Below are positions 9,601-15,653 of a stretch of DNA of 51,345 bases, piece by piece. Source of the stretch: CAIURC01 sp043777315 (GTDB lineage Bacteria > Verrucomicrobiota > Verrucomicrobiia > Chthoniobacterales > Chthoniobacteraceae); assembly GCA_043777315.1 (NCBI GenBank), contig JAYVPW010000147.1, positions 1 through 51,345 of the forward strand, given 5' to 3'. A program made the position numbers and the translations under genes. The notes beneath the pieces were generated by a model that worked only from the letters and a program-made list of their open reading frames with translations, was not told where the DNA came from and did no database searches. Position 1 is the stretch's first letter. Each line of letters opens with the position of its first letter.

Positions 9601-9726
9601 CCCCTGCAGCATCGGCGGCGCGTAGGTCGCCTCGAGGACGCGGCCCATTTCGTGGAGGCTGCGAGCGTGCTTCAGAGCCTGCCAGCCGCCGGCGTCGGAG
9701 AGCAATCTTTCGGTGAGTTCGATCAT
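6661..9726 (-). CDS. SWIM zinc-finger SNF2-family helicase
   Basis: A 1,021-residue protein. An N-terminal SWIM zinc finger (about residues 60-90) shows the C-x-C...C-x-H pattern in CVCRASRQHGTICEHA. A long central region follows that I cannot assign. The C-terminal half is an SNF2 ATPase: DEMGLGKTVQ (Walker A, about residue 590), LVVCPSSLIYNWQ, VLDEAQHIKN (DEAQ box, about 680), VLTGTPVENS, then the helicase C domain with IVFSQFVSML, SLKAGGVGLNLTAAD and DRAHRIGQ. The family translocates on double-stranded DNA and remodels protein-DNA complexes; bacterial members with SWIM fingers are common, but their targets are mostly unknown. It stands alone: tRNA-Arg lies downstream and parA is divergent. 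Confidence 0.93.
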   Translation of the reverse strand: MIELTERLLSDAGGWQALKHARSLHEMGRVLEATYAPPMLQGRVRVGDAELRSGLRILSKSNIENLCVCRASRQHGTICEHALAVGLAILKPHTAAAPSEPFAVAPPPAKPVLKPIFSSEGEGAPLELFVILAPNFAAMWERNSVTLGAEVAVAGKRILLSALDRTRDYRATPEDVRAIEKLRELAGGELPGMAMLTRAQFTDFLGSLAGHPRVTFGKSTAVKVEAEGLRPRLAIDRGADGSATLRAELRSDGKLLAGGTRTWFLRGETFTPVAPGLPAAYGDLLVREITIPAEGATQFLARELPALSAFFEIDPALVAAPRSFVEAAREASAFSLKLEGSLNFLAAELTCRRGEKHIAIGGAGYRAGQPDEAAALERLRRAGFAGPDAKGQLMLKGEPAILAFFARDLPRLERDWTVTIGERFQHVTRDVERIAPRLEIRSSGERWFDLNVELATPAGERFSAAEIQRLLQSGRGSVRLKSGKTAVFDPGLLDEFQHVLNDCNPQQRQPGQYRIDRQHAAYLESAASESGMTIESTPEWRSWATAPRQLERLTAIPLGDLEDVLRPYQKQGVYWLNFLCQNGWGGILADEMGLGKTVQMLAFLRSLRGRTLVVCPSSLIYNWQREAARFTPELKVLALAGAKRHELFSQIASANLIITSYPLLRRDADKYRGLEFDAMVLDEAQHIKNPESQNAQSAQTIEARNRFVLTGTPVENSVRDIWSIMNFLMPGYLGSRGDFKERFEQAIAAAPGGAEQRRLVQRLKPFILRRLKKTVAPELPDKIEQVAYCELTGAQAETYKKLLESTRRQVSELASTKDQNKARMLMLTALLRLRQACCDLRLLGLPDVDPAEASAKLELLEELLQEALDGGHRVIVFSQFVSMLHLIRDQLTAAETPFCYLDGSTKDRAAVVDRFQTGEVPVFLMSLKAGGVGLNLTAADTVIHFDPWWNPAVEMQATDRAHRIGQKSVVTAYKLIARGTVEEKILALQSRKRDIVNATIESEQPLMDGLTTADIEALICE

Positions 9727-9796
9727 CGGAACGGCGGCATTTTCGCGTGGAGAAAACCCCTAGTCATCGCGCAATGCGCTCCTAAACTCCGCGCCC

Positions 9797-10564
9797 ATGA
9801 AAATCGTCGCGATCGCGAATCAGAAAGGCGGCGTGGGGAAGACCACCACGTCCGTCAATCTCGCCGCCTGCCTGGCGGCGCGCGGCGTGCGCGTGCTGCT
9901 CATCGACCTCGATCCGCAGGGAAATGCGACAAGCGGACTCGGGGTGCCGGCGATGGAGGGGCACAGCATTTACGGGCCGCTGCTCGGGCACGGGGACATC
10001 TTGGAAAAGATCGTGCCGACGGTTTGGGAGAATCTTTCGATCATCCCCGGCGACATCGATCTCGCCGGGGCGGAGATCGAAGTGGCGCGGGCGGAGGATC
10101 ATCTGACGCGGCTGCGCGCGGCGTTTGAGCCGCTGCGGGCGGCGGCGGAATTTGACTTCGTGCTGCTCGATTGCCCGCCCTCGCTCGGCATCCTGATGAC
10201 GAATGCGCTCGCCGCCGCGGATGAACTTTTGATCCCGCTCCAGTGCGAATATTACGCGCTCGAAGGGCTCAGTAAGATCGACCATGTCGTCGCGCAAATC
10301 CGGGATTGCGGGGCGAATCCGGGGCTCACGATTTGCGGGATTTTGATGACGATGTTCATGCGGAATAATCTCGCACAGCAGGTCATCGGCGAGGTGCAAG
10401 GGCACTTCGGCGAGGTGCTTTACAAGACGGTGATCCCGCGGAGCGTGCGGCTCGGCGAGGCTCCGAGCCACGGGAAGCCGATCATCGAATACGAGCCGAA
10501 CGGGCTCGGGGCGACGGCATATCGGGCGCTGGCGGAGGAGTTTTTAAAGCGGCAGCGGGGGTAG
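9797..10564 (+). CDS. parA: ParA/Soj-family chromosome-partitioning ATPase
   Basis: A 255-residue protein with the deviant Walker A motif KGGVGKTTT (residues about 11-19), the Walker A' segment LLIDLDPQGNATSGLG, the Walker B region FVLLDCPPSLG, and the LIPLQCEYYALEGL block typical of Soj/ParA chromosomal proteins. It lacks an N-terminal HTH, as chromosomal ParA proteins do. These ATPases bind DNA non-specifically and move ParB-parS complexes during segregation. A parB gene usually follows directly, but here the gene is followed by a repeat and the convergent pnp. Confidence 0.94.
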   Translation: MKIVAIANQKGGVGKTTTSVNLAACLAARGVRVLLIDLDPQGNATSGLGVPAMEGHSIYGPLLGHGDILEKIVPTVWENLSIIPGDIDLAGAEIEVARAEDHLTRLRAAFEPLRAAAEFDFVLLDCPPSLGILMTNALAAADELLIPLQCEYYALEGLSKIDHVVAQIRDCGANPGLTICGILMTMFMRNNLAQQVIGEVQGHFGEVLYKTVIPRSVRLGEAPSHGKPIIEYEPNGLGATAYRALAEEFLKRQRG

Positions 10565-10597
10565 GTTTTCGGGGTGTCGGCGCGCGCGGCCTCGCGT

Positions 10598-10745
10598 CCG
10601 GGTAGCGCGCTCGTCCCGAGTGTTGGTCGAGGCGTCTCGCCTCGACGGACTTATTTTGCGCGCGAGTCCTGGGTAGTCGCACCGATTGAAAAGTTCGTTT
10701 CGGCGGGACGCCGAAACCAGCGCTCGAGACGAGCGCGCTACCCGG
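10598..10745. repeat. 148-bp inverted-repeat element with 18-bp perfect ends
   Basis: The left end ccgggtagcgcgctcgtc (10598-10615) is the exact reverse complement of the right end gacgagcgcgctacccgg (10728-10745). Inside lie two smaller hairpins, one around gtcgaggcgtctcgcctcgac (about 10625-10645) and one in the right half (gtttcggcgggacgccgaaa). There is no coding potential. It lies between the convergent parA and pnp genes and looks like a small non-autonomous mobile or REP-like element. Confidence 0.82.
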
Positions 10746-10785
10746 AAGTTCCGAGCCGCGCGCGCTCGTCGCTTCTCGCGCGATG

Positions 10786-10819
10786 CAAAAAAAACGCCGC
10801 CCATTTCTAGGCGGCGTTT
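10786..10819 (-). terminator. Rho-independent terminator of pnp
   Basis: On the minus strand a GC-rich stem (acgccgcc paired with ggcggcgt) is followed by a run of eight T residues. It sits 26 bases past the pnp stop codon. Confidence 0.85.
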
Positions 10820-10844
10820 CTGAATTGCGAACCGTGGGGCGGGA

Positions 10845-13010
10845 TTAGTCTTGCACCGGGGCGGCGACTGCAGGCGCGGAACCGGACGCGGCTTGCTCCT
10901 CCGCTTCGCGATCTTTCATGGCGGCTCTGCGGCTGAGTTTGACGCGGCCTTTGTCGTCCACGCCGATGCATTTGACCCAGATCATGTCGCCGACTTTCAC
11001 CACGTCTTCGACGCGATTGACGCGGAAGTCCGCGAGTTCGGAGACGTGAACCATGCCGTCTTTTCCAGGCATGACTTCGACGAAACAGCCGAAGTCTTTG
11101 ATGGTGACGACGCGGCCCTGATACATGGTGCCGATCTCAATTTCCTTCGTCATGCCGTTCACGATTTGTTTCGCGCGGGCCATGCCTTCGGGGTTGTTCG
11201 AGTAGATTTGGACGGTGCCGTCGTCCTGGATGTTAATCTCGCAGCCGGTCTCGGCGACGATGCCTTTGATGGTCTTGCCGCCAGGCCCGATGAGGAGGCC
11301 GATTTTGTCGGGGCTGATTTTGATGGTCTCGATGCGGGGCGCGTACGGGCTGAGTTCGGTGCGCGGCTCGTCGAGGGCGATGTTCATTTTCTCGAGGACC
11401 TCGGCGCGGAGGTCGCGGGCCTGGAAGATGGCCTCGGCCATGATTTTGTGGCTGACGCCGGCGAGCTTGAGATCGAGCTGGAATCCGGTGACGCCGCGGG
11501 CGGTGCCGCAGAGTTTGAAGTCCATGTCGCCGAAGTGATCCTCGCTGCCGAGGATGTCGGCGAGCGTGGTGTAGCGGGCGAGCTGGCCGTCCGCGCCGTA
11601 TTCGGTGACGAGGCCGACGCTGATGCCGGCGACGGGGGCCTTGATCGGGACGCCCGCATCCATGAGCGCGAGGATGCCGGCGCAGACGCTGGCCATCGAG
11701 CTGGAGCCGTTGCTTTCCATGATCTCGCTGCTGACGCGCATGGCGTACGGGAATTTCTCCACGCTCGGGATGACGGCGTCGATGGAACGCTCGGCGAGTG
11801 CGCCGTGGCCGATTTCGCGGCGGCCGGGGCTGCCGGTGCGGCCGGTTTCGCCGACGCTGAACGGCGGGAAGTTGTAGTGCAAAATGAAGCGCTTTTTCGT
11901 GATGCCGCCGGTGTAGCCGTCGAGGTCTTGCGCTTCGTCGGCGGGGGCGAGGGTCGCGAGGGCGACGGACTGCGTTTCGCCGCGTTGGAACATCGCGCTG
12001 CCGTGGCTGCGCGGGAGGAGGCCGACTTCGGCGACGATGTCGCGGATCTGGCCGAGGCCGCGTCCATCGCAGCGCACCTTTTTGTCGAGGATGCTGATGC
12101 GGAAGGCTTTCTTTTGCAGGTAGTCGAAGGCCTGGCTGACTTCGAATTTCGTGGCCTCGGGATACTTGGCAAGAACGGCGGCGCCGGCCTCTTTTTTCAA
12201 CGCTTCGACGGCCTTGTGGCGGTTCGCTTTTCCGGGCGTGTTGAGCGCCGCTTCGATGCGGTCGCCGGCGACGGCGTAGGCGACTTCGAGCAGTTCGTCT
12301 TTCACCAGCATGAGCGGGACGACGCGCTTGGTTTTGTTGACCTTCGCGGCGAGTTCGATCTGCGAGTCGATGATCGTGCGGGCGTGGCCGTGGGCGAATT
12401 CGAGCGCTTTCACAAACTCCTCTTCGGGCAGTTCATTGGCCGCGCCTTCGATCATGATCACGTCGTCTTTCGTGCCGACATAAACGAGGTCGAGATCGCT
12501 GTGCTCCATCTGCGCGTGCGTCGGATTCACGACGAACTGCCCATTCACGCGACCGACGCGGACGGCGCCGATCGGCCCGGCGAACGGGATGTCGGAAACC
12601 ATGAGCGCGGCGCTCGCGCCGTTGATGGAAAGCATGTCGGGATCGTTCTGGCCGTCGGCGCTGAGCAGGACGGAGATGATCTGCGTGTCGTAGAGGTAGC
12701 CCTTCGGAAAGAGCGGGCGCAGCGGGCGATCGGTCATCCGGCAGGTGAGGATTTCCTTCTCGCTCGGGCGACCTTCGCGCTTGAAATAGCCGCCGGGGAT
12801 CTTGCCGACCGCGGCCGCTTTTTCGCGGTAATCGACGGTGAGCGGGAACCAATCCTGGCCTTCTTTGAGCGAGGTGGCGGAGACGGCGGAAACGAAGACG
12901 ATGGTCTCGCCGCAACGGACGGTGACTGCGCCGTCGGCGAGCTTGGCGAGCTTGCCGGTTTCGATGGTGATGGAGGTGGAGCCGACCTGGCTCGTGACTG
13001 AATGGATCAT
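10845..13010 (-). CDS. pnp: Polyribonucleotide nucleotidyltransferase (PNPase)
   Basis: A 721-residue protein from ATG 13010. The frame is open for 31 further codons upstream, but those come from an AT-rich repeat and do not fit the family. Two RNase PH domains are present (GRPSEKEILTCRMTDRPLRP in the first; RRNIGHGALAERS-like block, GSSSMASVCAGILALMDAG in the second). They are followed by KH (IGLLIGPGGKTIKGI) and S1 (GTMYQGRVVTIKDFGCFVEV) domains. The enzyme degrades RNA 3' to 5' with phosphate and is part of RNA turnover. It follows rpsO on the same strand, the classical order, with a strong hairpin and an inverted repeat between them. The tail after S1 is short and Ala/Glu-rich. Confidence 0.97.
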   Translation of the reverse strand: MIHSVTSQVGSTSITIETGKLAKLADGAVTVRCGETIVFVSAVSATSLKEGQDWFPLTVDYREKAAAVGKIPGGYFKREGRPSEKEILTCRMTDRPLRPLFPKGYLYDTQIISVLLSADGQNDPDMLSINGASAALMVSDIPFAGPIGAVRVGRVNGQFVVNPTHAQMEHSDLDLVYVGTKDDVIMIEGAANELPEEEFVKALEFAHGHARTIIDSQIELAAKVNKTKRVVPLMLVKDELLEVAYAVAGDRIEAALNTPGKANRHKAVEALKKEAGAAVLAKYPEATKFEVSQAFDYLQKKAFRISILDKKVRCDGRGLGQIRDIVAEVGLLPRSHGSAMFQRGETQSVALATLAPADEAQDLDGYTGGITKKRFILHYNFPPFSVGETGRTGSPGRREIGHGALAERSIDAVIPSVEKFPYAMRVSSEIMESNGSSSMASVCAGILALMDAGVPIKAPVAGISVGLVTEYGADGQLARYTTLADILGSEDHFGDMDFKLCGTARGVTGFQLDLKLAGVSHKIMAEAIFQARDLRAEVLEKMNIALDEPRTELSPYAPRIETIKISPDKIGLLIGPGGKTIKGIVAETGCEINIQDDGTVQIYSNNPEGMARAKQIVNGMTKEIEIGTMYQGRVVTIKDFGCFVEVMPGKDGMVHVSELADFRVNRVEDVVKVGDMIWVKCIGVDDKGRVKLSRRAAMKDREAEEQAASGSAPAVAAPVQD

Positions 13011-13043
13011 GTTATTTGGTGAAGATCCCCGGACGGCTGCGGA

Positions 13044-13120
13044 ATTTTGAATGTTGAATTTTGGACCCTGCACCGACGGACGCGCCGCCGATTCGGGGTT
13101 CAAAATTCAAGATTCAAAAT
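13044..13120. repeat. AT-rich inverted repeat between rpsO and pnp
   Basis: The left arm begins attttgaatgttgaatttt (from 13044) and the right arm ends aattcaagattcaaaat (to 13120). The 22-base arms are near-perfect reverse complements separated by a GC-rich loop. The base composition is strikingly lower in GC than the flanking genes. It forms the leader region of pnp. Confidence 0.75.
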
Positions 13121-13207
13121 GGTCCGCCAACGCGCCGGAGAAGCCTCTCTAGCTTGGGGTTTTGTTTTGAATGCCGCGCGGCGGAATTGCCGGCGACGCT
13201 GTGGTCA

Positions 13208-13239
13208 GAAAAAGTTCGCCCCCGATAACGGGGGCGAAC
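13208..13239 (-). terminator. Terminator/attenuator hairpin downstream of rpsO
   Basis: A nearly perfect 26-base palindrome (gttcgccccc...gggggcgaac, 13214-13239) is followed on the minus strand by five T residues. It lies about 20 bases after the rpsO stop and upstream of pnp, so it could end rpsO transcripts or set the rpsO:pnp ratio. Confidence 0.8.
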
Positions 13240-13260
13240 CAATTCCTGAAAATCTGAAAG

Positions 13261-13515
13261 TTACTTACGAAGACTGAGCTTCTCGAGGATGCTCTTGTAG
13301 CGCTCGGCGGCGGTGCGCTTCAAATAGTCGAGCAACTTGCGCCGGCGGGCGACCATCTGGAGCAAGCCGCGGCGCGAGTGGTGGTCTTTGACGTGCGCCT
13401 TGAGGTGCTCGGTGAGGTCGGCAATGCGCTTGGTGAGGAGCGCGATCTGCACGTCGGCGCTGCCTGTATCTTTGGCGTGCATCCGCAGCCCCGTAATGTC
13501 CTGAGTGTCTGTCAT
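13261..13515 (-). CDS. rpsO: 30S ribosomal protein S15
   Basis: An 84-residue protein, slightly shorter than the usual 88-89. It shows the S15 core DTGSADVQIALLTKRIADLT and the 16S rRNA-binding HHSRRGLLQMVARRRKLLDYL block. S15 is a primary binder of the central domain of 16S rRNA and in many bacteria represses its own translation. The gene is followed by a terminator-like hairpin and then pnp. Confidence 0.97.
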   Translation of the reverse strand: MTDTQDITGLRMHAKDTGSADVQIALLTKRIADLTEHLKAHVKDHHSRRGLLQMVARRRKLLDYLKRTAAERYKSILEKLSLRK

Positions 13516-13608
13516 GTGTCGTGTTTTTGTGAGGGGCGGGAGTATGGGGAAAGAATGCGCGTTGGCAAGGGATTGTTCGCAGGAAAATGTGCGGCGGTTT
13601 GTGGCGAG

Positions 13609-13750
13609 ATTCAGCCTGAGCGCAGCTTCGGCTTTGCGAAGCGCAGTCGAAGGACCTCTTTTACTATTTCCACCCTCCCCGCCGGCGCGCGCGCAACGGG
13701 GGGGAAAGGTAAGAGGTCTTTCGACTCCGCTGCGCTTCGCTCAAGATGAC
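13609..13750. repeat. Dispersed inverted-repeat element, family A copy 2
   Basis: The left part reads attcagcctgagcgcag and gcagtcgaaggacctctt; the right part reads aagaggtctttcgactccgc and ends gctcaagatgac. It shares both arms with the elements at 4562-4730 and 34783-34900, while the centre differs. It lies upstream of rpsO and next to the palindromic cluster at 13779. Confidence 0.85.
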
Positions 13751-13778
13751 CGGACGGGGGCCGCTCCCCTACGCCTCT

Positions 13779-13905
13779 CGTTCCCAAACTCCGTTTGGGA
13801 ACGCGCTAGCTCCCGAAACTCCGTTTCGTGGGCCGCCCCGGTCCCGGCACCTCCGCGAAACGGAGTTTCGCCCGCTATGGCGTTCCCAAACGGAGTTTGG
13901 GAACG
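13779..13905. repeat. Nested palindromic repeat cluster (ttcccaaactccgtttgggaa type)
   Basis: Four hairpin-forming words are arranged symmetrically. The outer 25-base palindromic word at 13779-13803 has its exact reverse complement at 13881-13905. The inner word cgaaactccgtttcg at 13814-13828 has its exact reverse complement at 13856-13870. Each word is itself an imperfect palindrome around 'ctccg'. No coding sequence is evident. The rest of 13516-14007 outside this cluster and family A copy 2 shows nothing else I recognise. Confidence 0.85.
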
Positions 13906-14007
13906 AGGGAACAACGCCCGCACGGCTTCGAGGAGTTTGGGCTTGGTGGCGGAACCCGGAGTGGCTAGGGAATCCTTCATCCGCCGCCTTTCAACACGAA
14001 TAAATCT

Positions 14008-14271
14008 ATGAAGACCACAATCATCGTTACCTCTCTGCTTCTAGCGGGCATCGGAGCGTCGGCTCAAGAAATAGTGAACTATGTGCCACGAGAACGGCTT
14101 GGAACGGCGATGGAGAGCGGCGCGGAGAAGCAACTCAGGTGGCGTGACCGAGTGCTTGCGGCAATGCGAACGATTGAGGCGATGGGCTTGTATGCCGTAG
14201 TCGCACAGCCTTTGCCACACCAGATTCAATTGGCTGATCGCACCGCTCAAATTGAGCCCCAAAGTCGGTGA
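14008..14271 (+). CDS. Unrecognised small exported protein, possibly frameshifted
   Basis: An 87-residue frame starting MKTTIIVTSLLLAGIGASAQ, a clear signal peptide with a likely cleavage after ASA. The remaining 65 residues match no family I know. The stop overlaps the next frame (14252-14566). That second frame is open back to 14201 and reads as protein-like sequence (RFNWLIAPLKLSPKVGDAFP), so the two may be one gene split by a +1/-1 shift near 14205-14260. GC content and codon use appear lower than in the neighbouring housekeeping genes, suggesting a transferred segment. Confidence 0.5.
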   Translation: MKTTIIVTSLLLAGIGASAQEIVNYVPRERLGTAMESGAEKQLRWRDRVLAAMRTIEAMGLYAVVAQPLPHQIQLADRTAQIEPQSR

Positions 14272-14566
14272 TGCCTTTCCATTCCTCGGATTCAATGACA
14301 GCGAGGCGCAAGTGAGGGCCGGTGTTACGTCTATGACACTACCACGAAACACGGTCGCGATAGTCAAGCTATCAGATCATCCGGAGCTTTCCGACAAGTA
14401 TCAAGCCACCGTTGCAATTCTAGTCCAAGCTCTCAAGGAGCAGCTTGCAGAGGCCGAACGCCGGGAACAACGCGCCGCGGTAGAGGAGACGAACCGAAGT
14501 CTTCGAGACATCGCCGCCCAGTTGAAACAACTTCGATGGGAGCAGCAGATGCGTGGCAACCGCTAA
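14252..14566 (+). CDS. Unrecognised protein with C-terminal coiled coil; possible 3' half of the preceding gene
   Basis: The frame has no ATG at its head; the nearest start is TTG 14252. It reads 104 residues. The first half (VGDAFPFLGFNDSEAQVRAG, then TLPRNTVAIVKLSD) looks like a compact beta-rich segment. The second half is a charged amphipathic helix rich in Glu, Gln and Arg (EQLAEAERREQRAAVEETNR), likely a coiled coil. It overlaps the upstream frame by 20 bases. The lack of a good start favours a frameshift over an independent gene. No function is assigned. Confidence 0.45.
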   Translation: MSPKVGDAFPFLGFNDSEAQVRAGVTSMTLPRNTVAIVKLSDHPELSDKYQATVAILVQALKEQLAEAERREQRAAVEETNRSLRDIAAQLKQLRWEQQMRGNR

Positions 14567-14606
14567 TATTTCGAGGCACCCAGCCACCAAAGTTTGGAAT
14601 ATTCAT

Positions 14607-14993
14607 ATGTCATCAAATCAAGAACAGAACTACGCCGCTCGCCGGAGCGAACTCTTTACACTCATCAATCACTGGACGCTTGCCGCAGAATTCGCATCGG
14701 GACTCCAACGAAAAAACGGAGGCGGCGTGATCCTCGACTTCGCGAGTCGGCCTCCTGGCTCTGAATCCCAAGGCGACCGCACGTCCTCCAAGAATATTTA
14801 CATCACGCCATCCGGCGAGATTACGCTGTTTACTTCCATTTACCCTTCTGCTTCGTGGACACCAGAGATTACGGTTTCTCTGTCAGATGGATACACTCAG
14901 ACCTTCACTGACCACGGAACGGAGCCAATTGCCGTTCGAGAGTGCCTTTGCGCCCAACTCGTGCGCGTTTCCCTTGCAACCGAAAGCGCCTAA
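14607..14993 (+). CDS. Unrecognised 128-residue protein
   Basis: Read from ATG 14607; the frame extends 18 codons further up through sequence overlapping the previous frame. The protein is rich in Thr and Ser, with short hydrophobic stretches and a strand-like second half (KNIYITPSGEITLFTSIYP, then PEITVSLSDGYTQTFTD). There is no signal peptide or membrane segment. No family is recognised. It follows the preceding frame by about 40 bases on the same strand, so they may be co-transcribed as a small transferred cassette. Confidence 0.5.
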   Translation: MSSNQEQNYAARRSELFTLINHWTLAAEFASGLQRKNGGGVILDFASRPPGSESQGDRTSSKNIYITPSGEITLFTSIYPSASWTPEITVSLSDGYTQTFTDHGTEPIAVRECLCAQLVRVSLATESA

Positions 14994-15044
14994 CCCCTAT
15001 GAAGAGTGTCAACGGGTGAGTTGCAAGTTTGTTGGTTTTTAAAT

Positions 15045-15081
15045 GGGGTTTGGGGTGGGTTTGGGGTGGGTTTGGGGTGGG
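15045..15081 (+). repeat. G-rich tandem repeat (tttggggtggg x3), G-quadruplex-like
   Basis: Three perfect copies of the 11-mer tttggggtggg at 15049-15081 are preceded by a partial copy (gggg). The plus strand therefore has seven separate runs of three or four G within 37 bases, spaced by T or TTT, which fits the intramolecular G-quadruplex consensus. The rest of the 14994-15228 gap shows no gene. Confidence 0.85.
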
Positions 15082-15228
15082 TGTGATCTTGGGAACGTTT
15101 TCGCTTCGGTGGCTCGCTGACTTGGTCTTCAGCGGCTGAAACTCCTCTCCGTGCCTGCCGCTTCGGGGGGCGGGTAGCACAGCGTTGCGACGCGCTCCGA
15201 GTCACGAAAGCCAAGAAACCCACCCTTG

Positions 15229-15603
15229 ATGACCAACGCTTCACCCCAAATCGAACTTCTCCGCGCAGCCTACGCGGCGTTCAACGCGCGGGACATCGAC
15301 GCCGCGCTGCCGCTCATGACGCCGGAGGTGACTTGGCCGCGAGCGTTCAAGGGTGGTTTTGTCTGCGGCCCCGACGAGGTCCGCGCTTACTGGACGGAGC
15401 AGTGGAGCGAGATCGACCCGACGGTGGCACCGCTGGCTTTTCACCCGGAGGAGGCCGGGCGCGTCTTGGTCGAGGTGCATCAGGTCGTGCGCGATCTGGC
15501 CGGAACCATTCTGGCCGATGAGCGCGTGGGTCATCGTTTCACCATTGAGGATGGCTTGATTCGAGGCATGGAGGTCTGTTCACTTCCCAACCGCCCACGG
15601 TGA
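15229..15603 (+). CDS. SnoaL/NTF2-like family protein
   Basis: A 124-residue protein from ATG 15229 (a TTG lies one codon upstream). The N-terminal helix IELLRAAYAAFNARDIDAAL followed by LMTPEVTWPRAF is the hallmark of the SnoaL/NTF2 cone-shaped fold; later strands include GRVLVEVHQVVRDLAG and HRFTIEDGLIRGMEV. Members are small dimeric enzymes or ligand-binding proteins of mixed function, so no substrate is proposed. It lies 50 bases before the start of the large dehydrogenase/cytochrome gene on the same strand. Confidence 0.8.
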   Translation: MTNASPQIELLRAAYAAFNARDIDAALPLMTPEVTWPRAFKGGFVCGPDEVRAYWTEQWSEIDPTVAPLAFHPEEAGRVLVEVHQVVRDLAGTILADERVGHRFTIEDGLIRGMEVCSLPNRPR

Positions 15604-15653
15604 CCCCGAGGCGACGGCTAAGACATGACCACCGCAACGCTTCTCTTTTTCGC

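Noticed and set aside
10851..13001. 716-codon plus-strand frame opposite pnp
   Set aside because: It is antisense to PNPase and rich in Ala, Asp, Gly and His, which reflects the reverse of its codon usage.
13779..13905. CRISPR array
   Set aside because: The repeat words are inverted copies of each other, not direct repeats with unique spacers of constant length. No cas gene is present.
15045..15081. CRISPR or direct-repeat origin (iterons) in the G-rich array
   Set aside because: The units are contiguous without spacers, and no replication initiator gene or DnaA boxes were seen.
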